Notes: generated from the letters alone by a model not told the origin. Shown: positions 1 through 9,320, counted from the first letter of the stretch. The stretch: DNA of 64,000 nucleotides from Tepidiforma bonchosmolovskayae (GCF_008838325.1 NZ_CP042829.1:2682949-2746948), one strand, 5' to 3'. Program-made: numbers and translations.

Positions 1-17
1 AGAGGAAGTACCTCGAA

Positions 18-512
18 TTACTCGGGTGAGGCCGCCGGGAAAAGGTCAACCGGCCGCGCGCCGGTGACTGCGACGAGGTCGGCCGGCGCAAGTTCGATAT
101 CGGCGCCCCGGACGCCCGCGCTAACAAACACGGTGGCGTGGTGGAGCACGGACGCGTCGACCAGGGCCGGGAACCCTTTGCCGGCAAGCGCCAGCGCACT
201 GATGCCGCCGACTTCCAGGCCCGTCATCCGCTCGGCGTCGGCGTGACGGGCCATCCGGAGCCGCTTCATCCCCAGGGCAGCCGCCAGCTGTTTCAGGTCC
301 ACCTCGATCGTTGCCGGCGCCATCAGCAGAACGGGCTTTCGCTGCGGCGGCTCCGATTCGAGCACAAGCGTCTTCAGCACGCGGTCCGGCTCAACGCCGG
401 CCTCCCGGGCAACATCGACCGCCGACCGGATGGCCGGGTCGAACCGGATAAGCCGGTGCGGGACCTTCCGCGCCTCGAGCGAGCGTACGGCCGGTGGTTT
501 CGATGCAGGCAA
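18..512 (-). CDS. YbaK/ProX-type aminoacyl-tRNA deacylase
   Basis: A 164-residue single-domain protein of the YbaK family, which hydrolyses mischarged tRNAs (such as Cys-tRNA-Pro or Ala-tRNA-Pro) in the cytoplasm. The family layout is visible: VLKTLV with the conserved lysine at residue 47, the APATIEVDLKQLAAALG segment around residue 66, and the glycine-rich TGLEVGGISAL stretch near 97. I chose a TTG start because AGGAG (minus strand, 520-524) lies 7 nt upstream and a TATCCT hexamer (531-536) precedes it. The open frame continues further upstream but is not conserved-looking there. It is divergent from the acyl-CoA dehydrogenase gene. Which tRNA is edited cannot be told from sequence. Confidence 0.85.
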   Translation of the reverse strand: MPASKPPAVRSLEARKVPHRLIRFDPAIRSAVDVAREAGVEPDRVLKTLVLESEPPQRKPVLLMAPATIEVDLKQLAAALGMKRLRMARHADAERMTGLEVGGISALALAGKGFPALVDASVLHHATVFVSAGVRGADIELAPADLVAVTGARPVDLFPAASPE

Positions 513-570
513 CCCGCGGCTCCTGAAGGTAGGATACGCCGACAACCTTCGACAGCGAGGCGTCGCCCCT

Positions 571-1830
571 ATGGACTTCGAGCTACCGCCCCACATCCCC
601 GAACTGCTCCGGGAACTGGACGACTTCATCGAACGTGAAATCAAGCCGCTCGAGCAGCAGGACGACAACATCCGCTTCTTCGACCACCGCCGCGAATGGG
701 CCCGGACCGACTGGGAGAATGGCGGCATCCCGCGCAAGGAGTGGGAGGACCTGCTTGCCGAGATGCGGCGCCGCGCCGACCGCGCCGGCTGGCTCCGCTT
801 CGCGGTCCCGCGCAAGTACGGCGGGCGCGACGGCACCAACCTCGAAATGGCGATCATCCGGGAGCACCTCGCGAAAAAGGGCCTCGGCCTGCACAACGAC
901 CTGCAGAACGAGTCCTCGGTCGTCGGCAATTTCCCGACAGTGAAGATGTGGGAGCAGTTCGGCACCGAGGAGCAGAAGAAGGAGTTCCTCGAGGGCATGT
1001 TCACGGGCAAGACCCGGGTCGCCTTCGGGCTGACCGAGCCGAACCACGGCTCCGACGCCACGTGGCTCGAAACCCGCGCCGTCCGCGACGGCGACGAATG
1101 GGTCATCAACGGCAAGAAGCGGTTCAACAGCGGCCTTCACAATGCGACCCACGACCTGATCTTCGCCCGCACCTCCGGCGAGGAGGGAAAGGCCCAGGGC
1201 ATCAGCTGCTTCATCGTTCCGACCAATGCCGAGGGGTTCTCGGTGGATTTCATGTGGTGGACGATGAACATGCCGAGCGACCACGCCGAGGTCACGCTCA
1301 AAGATGTGCGGGTCCCCGCGACGGCGATGCTCGGGAAGGAAGGCGACGGGCTCGCGCTGGCCAACACCTTCGTTCACGAGAACCGCATCCGGCAGGCTGC
1401 TTCCGGCGTGGGCGCCGCGCAGTACTGCATCGACCGCTCCGTGGAATACGCGAAGCAGCGCGTAACCTTTGGCCAGCCTCTTGCCACCCGCCAGGCGATC
1501 CAGTGGCCGCTCGCCGAGCTGCAGACCGAGTGCGAGATGGTCCGCTGGATGGTCTACCGGACGGCATGGCTGCTCGACCAGAAGCACCACATGGAGATCA
1601 GCGACAAGGTCGCCATGTGCAACTACCGCGCTAACCGGCTGGCCTGCAACGCCGCGGACCTGGCCATCCAGGTGCACGGCGGCATCGGCTACACGCGACA
1701 CATGCCGTTCGAGCACATCTACCGGCACCACCGGCGCTACCGCATCACCGAAGGCAGCGACGAAATCCAGATCCGGCGCATCGCCCAGGTGATGTTCGGC
1801 ATGGGGAGCTCCCGCAAACCGGAGGCGTAG
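571..1830 (+). CDS. acyl-CoA dehydrogenase
   Basis: A 419-residue flavoprotein that would introduce an alpha-beta double bond into an acyl-CoA, passing electrons to ETF. Family marks are the FAD/substrate segment FGLTEPNHGSDATW near residue 153, GKKRFNSG just after it, and the C-terminal QVHGGIGYTR and ITEGSDEIQ segments, the latter near residue 393. Length matches the family. ATG 571 begins MDFELPPHIPELL; GAGG upstream is a loose ribosome site. The next genes (MBL hydrolase, thiolase-like, DUF35) lie on the same strand and suggest a CoA-thioester catabolic role. The acyl substrate cannot be assigned. Confidence 0.92.
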   Translation: MDFELPPHIPELLRELDDFIEREIKPLEQQDDNIRFFDHRREWARTDWENGGIPRKEWEDLLAEMRRRADRAGWLRFAVPRKYGGRDGTNLEMAIIREHLAKKGLGLHNDLQNESSVVGNFPTVKMWEQFGTEEQKKEFLEGMFTGKTRVAFGLTEPNHGSDATWLETRAVRDGDEWVINGKKRFNSGLHNATHDLIFARTSGEEGKAQGISCFIVPTNAEGFSVDFMWWTMNMPSDHAEVTLKDVRVPATAMLGKEGDGLALANTFVHENRIRQAASGVGAAQYCIDRSVEYAKQRVTFGQPLATRQAIQWPLAELQTECEMVRWMVYRTAWLLDQKHHMEISDKVAMCNYRANRLACNAADLAIQVHGGIGYTRHMPFEHIYRHHRRYRITEGSDEIQIRRIAQVMFGMGSSRKPEA

Positions 1831-1882
1831 CGCGGCCGTCGAACGCAGGCCGTTTACCGGGCCGGGGTAGAATTCTGCAACC

Positions 1883-2614
1883 GTGGGAGCGCTCGATGTC
1901 GCCTTCGTCGGAACCGGCAACGCATTTGCGCCCGGCGGCCTCTGCTGGAACGGCTTCGTCGTGGATGACCGCTACCTGTTCGAGGCGCCGCCGCAGGCCC
2001 TCCAGTCCCTCAACCGGATGGGCATCGATGCGAACAGCCTCGAAGCGGTCATCTTGAGCCATCACCACGGCGACCACTTCCTCGGGCTGCCGTTCCTCCT
2101 CCTGCACTGGAAATACTTCGGCCGCACCAGGCCGGCCACCATCGTCGGGCCGCCCGGCACGCAGGAGCTTGCCGTGGCCATCGGCCGGTCGGTCTACCCC
2201 AGCCTGTTCGATACCGCGTACGACCTGCGGTGGGTGGAACTCGCCGACGACGAATCTGCGCAGGTCGGCGACCTGCGGCTCACTGCGCGGCGGGTCGAAC
2301 ACGACGCGCGCCTCAGCCTGAACCTCGGGTACCAGTGCGAGCTTCGCGGCAGGCGGTTCGCCTATACCGGCGACACCGGCTTCTGCGAGGCCGTCGTTGC
2401 GATGGCGCGCGCATCGGAGGTGCTCATCGCCGAGTGTTCTTCGGTCGATGAGCGAGTCCCGATTCACCTCAACCTTGTCGACGACATCCCGCGGCTGCGC
2501 GATGCCATGGCGCCAGAGGCGCGTCTCATCCTCACGCACCTGGCGCCGGACGTGACGGCGGGGAATCTCCGGAACACGTCGGTTGCCCGCGACCTCGAGC
2601 GCTACCGCATCTGA
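1883..2614 (+). CDS. metallo-beta-lactamase fold hydrolase (RNase Z-like)
   Basis: A 243-residue MBL-fold metallohydrolase. The zinc motif SHHHGDH sits near residue 59, the YTGDTG aspartate near 160 and the C-terminal LTHLAP histidine near 217, so both metal sites look complete. The overall layout resembles the RNase Z/arylsulfatase branch, but there is no clear exosite, so tRNA processing is not claimed. The GTG start at 1883 has no Shine-Dalgarno sequence; instead TAGAAT (1868-1873) lies 9 nt upstream, as expected for a leaderless transcript. It is followed 43 nt later by the thiolase-like gene on the same strand. Confidence 0.88.
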   Translation: MGALDVAFVGTGNAFAPGGLCWNGFVVDDRYLFEAPPQALQSLNRMGIDANSLEAVILSHHHGDHFLGLPFLLLHWKYFGRTRPATIVGPPGTQELAVAIGRSVYPSLFDTAYDLRWVELADDESAQVGDLRLTARRVEHDARLSLNLGYQCELRGRRFAYTGDTGFCEAVVAMARASEVLIAECSSVDERVPIHLNLVDDIPRLRDAMAPEARLILTHLAPDVTAGNLRNTSVARDLERYRI

Positions 2615-2657
2615 TGCCCGCCGGTAGAATGAGCCGGCGAAGGAGAATCCTGCATCT

Positions 2658-3845
2658 ATGGCTCACCCGCTCCGTGGCGTCGCGGCCATCACCGGGCTCG
2701 GCATGACCCCGATGGGCCGCATCTACCGATCCACCAACGAACTCGCCGCCGAGGCTGTCGCGAATGCCATCGCCGATGCCGGGTTGCGGAAAGACGACAT
2801 CGATGGCCTGCTCATCAACGCCGGCATTACGGGAACCACCGGCGGCGGCCTCACGCTCGGCCTGCAGAACTACCTTGGCCTGAAGAATCTGCGGCTCCTG
2901 AATCACATGAACGCCGCCGGATCTACTGCCGCACAGATGGTGCAGTACGCCACCCTGGCGATTCACGCCGGCATAGCGACCCATGTCCTCTGCGTTTTCG
3001 CAGATGCGCCGCTCAAAGAGGGAACCTCGGCGGGCGCGGCCTACGGCGGCGCCGCCCGGAACCCGCAGCGGCCGAAGGGCATGGCAGGGCTGTACGCAGC
3101 GGCCGGCTACTTCGGTGCCAATACCCCCTACGCGCTTGCTGCACGCCGTCACATGGCCCTCTACGGCACCAAACAGGACCACCTCGGCATCATCGCCGTC
3201 GGGCAGCGGCAGTGGGCCACGATGAACCCCCTGGCCCAGATGCGTGAGCCGATCACGCTCGAGGACTACCACGCCTCACGCTGGATCATCGAGCCGCTCC
3301 ACCTGCTCGACTGCTGTCTCGTCTCCAATGGGGCCGTGGCGGTCATTGTCAGCCCGGCCGACCGGGCCAAAGACATGCCGCAGCCCCCGGTGTACATCCA
3401 CGGGATGGGGCAGGGACACCCGGGCGACAGCGGACGTGCGGGCTCTGACTGGGAAACCGAGACCGGCGCCCGCATCGCCGCCGAAACGGCCTACCGGATG
3501 GCCGGCGTCGGGCCGTCTGACATCACCTGCTGCCAGATTTACGACTGCTACACCTACACAGTCCTCGTGACGCTCGAGGATTACGGGTTCTGCAAGAAGG
3601 GCGAAGGCGGCCCCTTCGTGGAGGACGGGAAGCTGGGTCCGGGCGGCTCCCTGCCGACCAACACGGGCGGCGGCGAGCTCTCGGCCTACTACATGTGGGG
3701 CATGACCCCGCTGAGCGAAGGCATCATCCAAGGACGCGGCCACGGCGGGGAGCGGCAGGTCAAGAACGACGTCATCCTGGTGACGGGGAACGGCGGCAAT
3801 CTGAGCTACCACGCCTGCCTCATCCTCAGCCCGCACCCTGCCTGA
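2658..3845 (+). CDS. thiolase-like (SCP-x/Ltp family) protein lacking the nucleophilic Cys
   Basis: A 395-residue thiolase-superfamily protein. The N-terminal ITGLGMTPMGR, the middle CCLVSNGAVAVIV (about 217-229) and the C-terminal NTGGGELS and GGERQV segments are typical of the SCP-x/Ltp branch. At the place where thiolases have the nucleophilic cysteine (ACASG), this protein reads MNAAGS, with Asn near residue 85, so Claisen-type thiolysis is doubtful. The next gene encodes a DUF35 zinc-ribbon/OB protein; in steroid catabolism such cysteine-less Ltp2 proteins form aldolases with DUF35 partners. I infer an aldolase-like or other CoA-thioester activity. TAGAAT (2625-2630) and AAGGAG (2640-2645) precede ATG 2658. 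Confidence 0.85.
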   Translation: MAHPLRGVAAITGLGMTPMGRIYRSTNELAAEAVANAIADAGLRKDDIDGLLINAGITGTTGGGLTLGLQNYLGLKNLRLLNHMNAAGSTAAQMVQYATLAIHAGIATHVLCVFADAPLKEGTSAGAAYGGAARNPQRPKGMAGLYAAAGYFGANTPYALAARRHMALYGTKQDHLGIIAVGQRQWATMNPLAQMREPITLEDYHASRWIIEPLHLLDCCLVSNGAVAVIVSPADRAKDMPQPPVYIHGMGQGHPGDSGRAGSDWETETGARIAAETAYRMAGVGPSDITCCQIYDCYTYTVLVTLEDYGFCKKGEGGPFVEDGKLGPGGSLPTNTGGGELSAYYMWGMTPLSEGIIQGRGHGGERQVKNDVILVTGNGGNLSYHACLILSPHPA

Positions 3846-3862
3846 CCGCGAGGAGCAGCACC

Positions 3863-4270
3863 ATGACCCAGTCGACCATCCCCGTGCCTGAGCCCGATGA
3901 GGCCTCGCGCCCATTCTTCGACGGTGCAGCCGAAGGGCGCCTCATGCTGATGCGCTGCATCGATTGCCAGACATGGCGGCTCCCGGCAAGGCAGCACTGC
4001 GACGTCTGCCTCAGCGACCGGTACACGTGGGAGCCCGCGAGCGGCCGCGGCCGTGTCCGGACCTTCGGCATCATGCACCAGAGGTACCACCCGGCATTCC
4101 AGGTGCCGTACAACGTCACCGTGGTCGAACTCGAGGAGGGTCCCCGCCTGCCGACCAACCTCGTCGACGTCACGAACGAGGCCATTTACGTCGGCATGCC
4201 CGTGGAAGTCGTTTTCGAGCGGTACGACGACGTCACGCTGCCGCGTTTCCGGCCGGCCCGGGACTTATGA
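3863..4270 (+). CDS. DUF35 zinc-ribbon/OB-fold protein, partner of the thiolase-like protein
   Basis: A 135-residue protein with a rubredoxin-like zinc ribbon (Cys32-x2-Cys35 and Cys46-x2-Cys49) followed by an OB-fold of the ChsH2/DUF35 kind (GRGRVRTFGIMHQ onward). Such proteins bind acyl-CoA and form complexes with thiolase-like or MaoC-like enzymes. The start ATG 3863 is set by GAGGAG at 3850-3855; the frame is open further upstream, inside the thiolase gene. It lies 17 nt after the thiolase-like gene, so the two are surely one transcription unit and probably one complex. Confidence 0.88.
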   Translation: MTQSTIPVPEPDEASRPFFDGAAEGRLMLMRCIDCQTWRLPARQHCDVCLSDRYTWEPASGRGRVRTFGIMHQRYHPAFQVPYNVTVVELEEGPRLPTNLVDVTNEAIYVGMPVEVVFERYDDVTLPRFRPARDL

Positions 4271-4289
4271 CGAGCGCTCCCGTTCACAC

Positions 4290-4318
4290 TTGACAGCAAA
4301 TTACCGGGGCGCGACGGT
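4290..4318 (+). promoter_or_regulatory. promoter of the VOC gene (leaderless)
   Basis: TTGACA at 4290-4295, a 17-nt spacer and GACGGT at 4313-4318. The GTG start follows 6 nt later, so transcription would begin at or next to the start codon. Confidence 0.6.
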
Positions 4319-4324
4319 TCGGGC

Positions 4325-4729
4325 GTGACACGGGAGCCAGTCCTCGGCATGGTCTTCTGGGCGACCGACGTTGGCGCCCTTACGGACTTTCTTGTGGCGG
4401 TTGCGGGCGCGGAACTGCGTGAACGCCACCCCGGTTACGCGGCACTGCGCCTCGCAGGCTCCCTCATCGAGGTCCATGCCGACGAATCGTTCCGCGGCCA
4501 CCCGTGGTTCCATGCCCTTGCCCGCGAGGGCGTGGCCCGGGGCATCGGAGCGGAGCTGCTGATTCCCGTCGCCGACGTGGCCGCCGCGTACCGCAAGGCG
4601 CTCGCGCTCGGCGCGCAGACTATCGCGCCGCCGTACGAGTTCGAAGGCCGGCTCGAATGCGAGGTCATGGGGCCGGACGGCTATGTCTTCGGTCTATGGC
4701 AGCCATGGGAGTTCGCTACATCGGGCTGA
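4325..4729 (+). CDS. VOC (glyoxalase/dioxygenase superfamily) protein
   Basis: A 134-residue single-subunit vicinal-oxygen-chelate protein: MVFWATDVGALTDFLVAVAGAEL at the N-terminus is the first beta-alpha-beta unit, and EVMGPDGYVFGLWQP at the C-terminus is the usual closing strand with its metal-ligand region. Metal-binding residues are not all obvious, so enzymatic activity is uncertain. The GTG start has no ribosome site and lies 6 nt after the -10 of a TTGACA promoter. It is separately promoted from the upstream thiolase/DUF35 pair. Substrate unknown. Confidence 0.75.
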   Translation: MTREPVLGMVFWATDVGALTDFLVAVAGAELRERHPGYAALRLAGSLIEVHADESFRGHPWFHALAREGVARGIGAELLIPVADVAAAYRKALALGAQTIAPPYEFEGRLECEVMGPDGYVFGLWQPWEFATSG

Positions 4730-4816
4730 AATTTTCAAAGCCGTAACGTAATCGCCACCTTCCTGTGCTACGGTGGTTGTGAGGAAACGCACATTCACTG
4801 TGCAGGGAGGTGCCTC

Positions 4817-5029
4817 ATGTACAACCTCGACCCGATGTCGCTGGCGTATCTCACCCGGCCGCACGAGCCGACGCCCGAGACGCGATTCCGGGAGGAATAC
4901 GAACGGGGCCGGGCTGAATCCCGGCGCCAGCCCGAGGAGCTTATCAACCCCGAGCGGCGCAACGCGGCCCGGCTGCTGCGCGAGCGCGTCATCGTCAATA
5001 TCGGGCGGTTCCTGGCCCGGCCGTCCTGA
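4817..5029 (+). CDS. small charged protein of unknown function
   Basis: A 70-residue protein rich in Arg and Glu (PETRFREEYERGRAESRR region) with a short hydrophobic C-terminal patch ending IVNIGRFLARPS. I recognise no family. It looks real because a good ribosome site (GGGAGG) precedes ATG 4817, a -10-like TACGGT lies at 4769-4774, and a strong hairpin terminator follows at 5073-5098. No signal peptide or membrane helix is evident. It is monocistronic. Confidence 0.55.
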   Translation: MYNLDPMSLAYLTRPHEPTPETRFREEYERGRAESRRQPEELINPERRNAARLLRERVIVNIGRFLARPS

Positions 5030-5072
5030 GCGGCACAATCTGCGACGTTCACATTCGAACGTTCCCATCGCG

Positions 5073-5098
5073 AAGGGGCTGCCACACGGCAGCCCCTT
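5073..5098. terminator. bidirectional hairpin terminator
   Basis: A perfect 11-bp stem (AAGGGGCTGCC / GGCAGCCCCTT) with a 4-nt loop between the convergent small ORF and the ABC permease. It has no clear T-tract on the plus strand, so the hairpin itself is the evidence. Confidence 0.7.
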
Positions 5099-5135
5099 CC
5101 GCTTGCCCTCGCCATGCGCAGGTCACCGCGCGGGC

Positions 5136-8100
5136 CTATTCGTACCGGAGGGCCTCGGCGACGGGCACGCGCGACGCGCTCCGCGCCGGGAGCACGGTCA
5201 TCAGAATCGACGACCCGAACGCGACCGCGCAGATCACCGCGAGTTGCAGCCAGGGCACGATAAAGCTCACGGACTCCGAACCCTCGAAGAGTTCTTCCGT
5301 TGTGAAAAGCACCCAGGCGAGGGACAGTCCGAGTACAAGACCAAGCAGGATGCCGGCAACCGCGATGAACGCCGATTCGAGCAGGAAGCTGAGTGCCACC
5401 ATGCGCCGGGTGTAGCCGATCGCCCGCAGCATGCCGATCTGCTGCCGGCGTTCCACGACCGCACGCGAGGCGATGACCGCCAGGGCGGCGATGCCCACGA
5501 TCAGGCCAAGGCCCATGAACCCCTGGAAGACGAGGAGAAACCCGGTCTGCTGCCGCTGCTGGTCCGCGAGCAGGGCATCGAGTGAGTCCGCCGAGGCCTG
5601 CACCAGGGCGGCCTCTACCGTCTTGGCAAAGGCTTCCGAGTCGGTGCCCGCCGCGAGGCGGAGGAAGAACAACTCCCCTCGTGCCGCCGGGAATGCCTCC
5701 CGGAGGGTGGCCTCGCGAACCACGATCCCGGTCCCGAAATCCGGGCTGCTCAGCGCGAAGAACGTGTCGGCAGACTCCTTCAGCTGCCCGATGACCGTGA
5801 CGGTGGTCACCTCGCCCGTCCCCGGGTCGCGCAGGTCGAGCGTGAACGGTGCGAACCCGTCGGTCAGCGGTTTCAGGCGAAGGCGCAGGTTGCCTCCTCC
5901 GCCGAATCCCTGGGGCGCCGTCGTCGCGTCCCCCGGGAGCAGGGCGAGATTGGGCTGCTCCCGCAGCGCCTTCCACACCGCCGCGTCATCGGCGTATCCG
6001 GCCGCCCGGAACTTCAGCTTCAGCTCCTGTGCGGCGAGGAAGCCGTCATCGACCCCGAACAGCTTGATGCTGCTATACGGAGCGACCGTTCCGTCGTCGG
6101 TGTTGACGAACCCGTCCCGGTTTTCGACCTCGACCTCCTCCTGCGAGGCCACCCGGGCCATCCCGACCGCCTCGACGGGCGCGATATCAACCCCGGCAGA
6201 GGCAAGCGCTCCCTTGATGTCGTCGATCGGGTTGTTCTCGTTGACGGTCCCGACGACATCAAAGCCGCCTTTCGACTCATCGTTCAGGAACAGCGCGGCG
6301 AAATTCTCGTTGATAGTAGACATCATGACGAGCGAGAACATGATCAGGCCGATCATGGCCATCGTCATGCCGTTGCGGAACCGCGATGTGAGCGGGTAGG
6401 CCACCGCGGTCTTGAGAGCCGGGACCAGGCGCCCGAAGCGGTTGCCCAGGCCCGCAATCGCTGGCAGCACGATGTCGGCGTTGTACACGACGATGAAGAC
6501 GCCGCAGGTGACCATCACGACGCCGCTCAGGAAGAACATCTCGATGTCTCCCTCGAGCGGCCCGGTAATCGGTTCGAGCCACTTGCGCGGCAGGTACCAC
6601 AGGGCGAGCAGGAGGGCGCTGGTTCCGGAGAACGCCAGGCGCTCCGATACCCCGAAATACCGGAGGGTCACAGCCCCCCAGAGGAACACGGTCGAGACGC
6701 CAAGCAGGAAGAAGAAGGAGCTGTCCCGGTCCAGCCCGCCGTAGGTCAGGGCAACGCCGGCGATGCCGAAGGCGATTGCCGCCGCTGCAGTCCAGGGGAC
6801 GCGCACGCGCCAGTCCTGCAGCATTGCCGCAAGGAAGGCGAGCGGCCACACCGCGAGCGCACCGATGCCGAGCCATCGCGGGAGACGCGCGGGCTTCCGG
6901 TCCCGGGTCAGGCGCACCAGCACCAGCGCAACGGCGTACCACGGAAGCACGAGGAACCAGCCGATGACCGGGAGGAGGATGCCCACCAGCCACGGCCAGC
7001 GCGGGGCCGGCTCCCCGGTGCGCCGGGCCCGCGGCGCGGCCACGTCGCTGTTGCGGAGGAGGTAGAACCACGGGCTGATGAGCCCGACGAGCATGAGCGG
7101 GACGCCCAGCAGGAGCCCGGGCGTGCCGAAGAGCAAAAATGCCGCGCCGATCGGCAGGCTGAACGCCGCGATGCCGTTGATCGCTGCGCGGTAATAGCCG
7201 CGCCAGGTCGACGCCTCGGGGTCAAGTGGGCTCGTCTCCGGCAGGTCGCGAATCGCAGCCGTGATGTTGATGCGGCTCGCCCGCCACGAGGCGATGAAGA
7301 TGACGAGGAACGTGGCGATGATGCCGAGGCAGAACGCTGTCACCATGCTCCGCGGCGTGAACCTGACGGTCAGGTCGAGGCCGAGGCTGTCGCCGCCGAA
7401 ATACTGGATCACCTGGACCATGCCGACCGTGACCGCCATCCCGGCGAACAGGCCGACGACCGCGGAGCCGAGGTCGTACCCCATCCCCTCGGACAGGAAC
7501 GACTCGACAATCTGCCGGCGCTTCGCTCCCACGGCCCGGGCCATGCCGATCTCGGGTTTCCGTTCCGCTGCGAGCATGACGAAGATGAGGAAGATGAGCA
7601 GGATGCCGGCCGCGATGGAGAACAGGCCGAACACCACGAAGATCGCGGTGAACGCCGAGCCGACGAGCTCCGCCGTTCCGACAAGCTCCCGCTTCACTTC
7701 CACGACCCGGTAGGGCGTGCCTTCCAGCACGGTTTCGAGCCGGGCGGTCACGGCCCGCGAGCGATTGAGCCCGCCCTCGACACCGCCGACGTTGGAGACC
7801 ACGACGGCATCGGCCACGTCGCCACGGCCGGTCAGCTGGGCAAAGGTGTCGAACGGAACCGCGCCGCCGCGCATGGCGAAGGGGTCGGCCGCGCCCGACA
7901 GGACGTTTGACGGTGTGATGGCGACCACCGTGAACTCCACGGCAAGCCCCTTGTAGAAGAGCAGGACCTGGTCGCCCTCCCTGGCGTCCAGCTGCTTCGC
8001 CAGGTCTTCGTTGACGGCGATCGTCCGGCCGACCAGCTCAACCGGGTCGCCTTTGAGGTCCTTCAGCCCGCCGAGCGCTGCAGCGTCATCCGGCCGGAAC

Positions 8101-8573
8101 GCGACGATGCGCGCGGACGGCTCGTTGAGGCGGGTGCGGACGTTCTGAACAGGCAGCGTCTCACGCTGGAGCGGGACAATCGCTTCGATATCCGGGTCGT
8201 CCGCAAGCTCCGCCTTCCACTCGTCAACCAGCGCCAGCGGGATGACCTGGTCTTCCTGCGGAGCCGGGTTCTTCTGTGCATCCCACGCAATCCATTCGTC
8301 TGTTTCGCCCAGCATGCTGTAGACCTGTGCGCTCACCGACGACGTGAGGGTGTCGCCAGTGCCGAACGCGGCGCTCATGATGAGCGTCGAGAGCATGAGG
8401 CCGACGATGATGAGCGCCGTCTGCGCCTTCCGCCGGGGAATGTTGCGCAGGCCCATTTTGAACATCACCGGGTTGCGCCAGGCGATGAACCCGATTGCGA
8501 GGAAGATGAGGACCGTCACCGCCACGCAGACGCTGGCGATGATGGTCATCGAGACGCCGAACAGCTCGTTCAT
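5136..8573 (-). CDS. ABC transporter permease, FtsX/MacB type, two FtsX domains
   Basis: An 1145-residue membrane protein with the architecture of large FtsX-family permeases. After a first helix (residues about 10-30) there is an extracytoplasmic MacB-PCD-like domain, a first FtsX block of three helices (about 300-420), a run of central helices (about 460-720), a second periplasmic-type domain, and a final FtsX block (about 1015-1140) ending in the family's MTVLPARSASRVPVAEALRYE-like tail. Such proteins move lipoproteins, peptides or lipids, or transmit force, rather than importing solutes. Its ATG directly abuts the TAG of the upstream ATPase gene, so the two are translationally coupled. 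The cargo is unknown. Confidence 0.9.
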   Translation of the reverse strand: MNELFGVSMTIIASVCVAVTVLIFLAIGFIAWRNPVMFKMGLRNIPRRKAQTALIIVGLMLSTLIMSAAFGTGDTLTSSVSAQVYSMLGETDEWIAWDAQKNPAPQEDQVIPLALVDEWKAELADDPDIEAIVPLQRETLPVQNVRTRLNEPSARIVAFRPDDAAALGGLKDLKGDPVELVGRTIAVNEDLAKQLDAREGDQVLLFYKGLAVEFTVVAITPSNVLSGAADPFAMRGGAVPFDTFAQLTGRGDVADAVVVSNVGGVEGGLNRSRAVTARLETVLEGTPYRVVEVKRELVGTAELVGSAFTAIFVVFGLFSIAAGILLIFLIFVMLAAERKPEIGMARAVGAKRRQIVESFLSEGMGYDLGSAVVGLFAGMAVTVGMVQVIQYFGGDSLGLDLTVRFTPRSMVTAFCLGIIATFLVIFIASWRASRINITAAIRDLPETSPLDPEASTWRGYYRAAINGIAAFSLPIGAAFLLFGTPGLLLGVPLMLVGLISPWFYLLRNSDVAAPRARRTGEPAPRWPWLVGILLPVIGWFLVLPWYAVALVLVRLTRDRKPARLPRWLGIGALAVWPLAFLAAMLQDWRVRVPWTAAAAIAFGIAGVALTYGGLDRDSSFFFLLGVSTVFLWGAVTLRYFGVSERLAFSGTSALLLALWYLPRKWLEPITGPLEGDIEMFFLSGVVMVTCGVFIVVYNADIVLPAIAGLGNRFGRLVPALKTAVAYPLTSRFRNGMTMAMIGLIMFSLVMMSTINENFAALFLNDESKGGFDVVGTVNENNPIDDIKGALASAGVDIAPVEAVGMARVASQEEVEVENRDGFVNTDDGTVAPYSSIKLFGVDDGFLAAQELKLKFRAAGYADDAAVWKALREQPNLALLPGDATTAPQGFGGGGNLRLRLKPLTDGFAPFTLDLRDPGTGEVTTVTVIGQLKESADTFFALSSPDFGTGIVVREATLREAFPAARGELFFLRLAAGTDSEAFAKTVEAALVQASADSLDALLADQQRQQTGFLLVFQGFMGLGLIVGIAALAVIASRAVVERRQQIGMLRAIGYTRRMVALSFLLESAFIAVAGILLGLVLGLSLAWVLFTTEELFEGSESVSFIVPWLQLAVICAVAFGSSILMTVLPARSASRVPVAEALRYE

Positions 8574-9320
8574 CTACTCCGCCCCGCCGCCGGCGGCGAC
8601 CAGCGCACGCATCGCCTCCCGGCTGTCTTCCCGGACGATGACGCCGTCCGCCATGTGGATGGTGCGGTGGCACCGCGCCGCGACCTTCGGGTCATGGGTC
8701 ACGATGACGCAGGTTCGCTGCTCAGTGACATTCAGCTCGACGATGAGGTCCATGATGTCGTTCGCAGACTTCGAGTCGAGCGCACCGGTCGGCTCGTCCG
8801 CCCAGATGATGGACGGGTGGTTCACGATGGCCCGGGCGATGGTCACGCGCTGCCGCTGACCGCCCGAAAGCTGCCCTGGCCGCTGGTTCGCCCAGGGCCG
8901 GAGATTGACGCGGTCGAGCGCCTGGAGCGCTTTCTCCCGCGCCTCCTTCGGCCTGGTCCCAGAGACGATGAGCGGCAATTCGACGTTTTCAACAGCGCTC
9001 AGGACCGGGAGCAGGTTGTAGGTCTGGAAGACGAACCCCATCTCCCGGGCGCGGAACTCCGTCTTCCGGTCGTCCGGCATGTGGGCGATGTCGTGGCCGG
9101 CAACGAGCACGGTTCCGCTGTCGAACTCGTCCAGGCCCGACAGGCAGTTGAGCAGCGTCGTCTTGCCGCAGCCGGATGGCCCCATGATGGCGACCATCTC
9201 ACCGCGCTGCACCTGCAGACTGACGCCGCGCAGGGCCTGCACCTGGACCGTGCCGGTGTCGTACGTCTTCACGACGTCCCTGGCATCGATCACGATATCG
9301 CTCGCTGGATGCTGAGACAT
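8574..9320 (-). CDS. ABC transporter ATP-binding protein (LolD/MacB family)
   Basis: A 248-residue ATPase with Walker [11 protein letters not shown]-loop in [13 protein letters not shown], signature LSGGQRQRV, Walker [13 protein letters not shown] and the H-loop VTHDPKVA. It belongs to the MacB/LolD/FtsE class that pairs with FtsX-type permeases, which is what the next gene encodes. ATG 9320 is chosen because GGGAGGGAG lies just upstream; the frame extends upstream without conservation. The stop TAG is immediately followed by the permease start codon. A TATTAT hexamer at 9402-9407 is the likely -10 of the operon. Confidence 0.93.
   Translation of the reverse strand: MSQHPASDIVIDARDVVKTYDTGTVQVQALRGVSLQVQRGEMVAIMGPSGCGKTTLLNCLSGLDEFDSGTVLVAGHDIAHMPDDRKTEFRAREMGFVFQTYNLLPVLSAVENVELPLIVSGTRPKEAREKALQALDRVNLRPWANQRPGQLSGGQRQRVTIARAIVNHPSIIWADEPTGALDSKSANDIMDLIVELNVTEQRTCVIVTHDPKVAARCHRTIHMADGVIVREDSREAMRALVAAGGGAE

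Noticed and set aside
4725..4743. GGCT-GAAA-T-TTTC-AA-AGCC imperfect hairpin after the VOC gene
   Set aside because: Stem is interrupted and weak; not enough to call a terminator.
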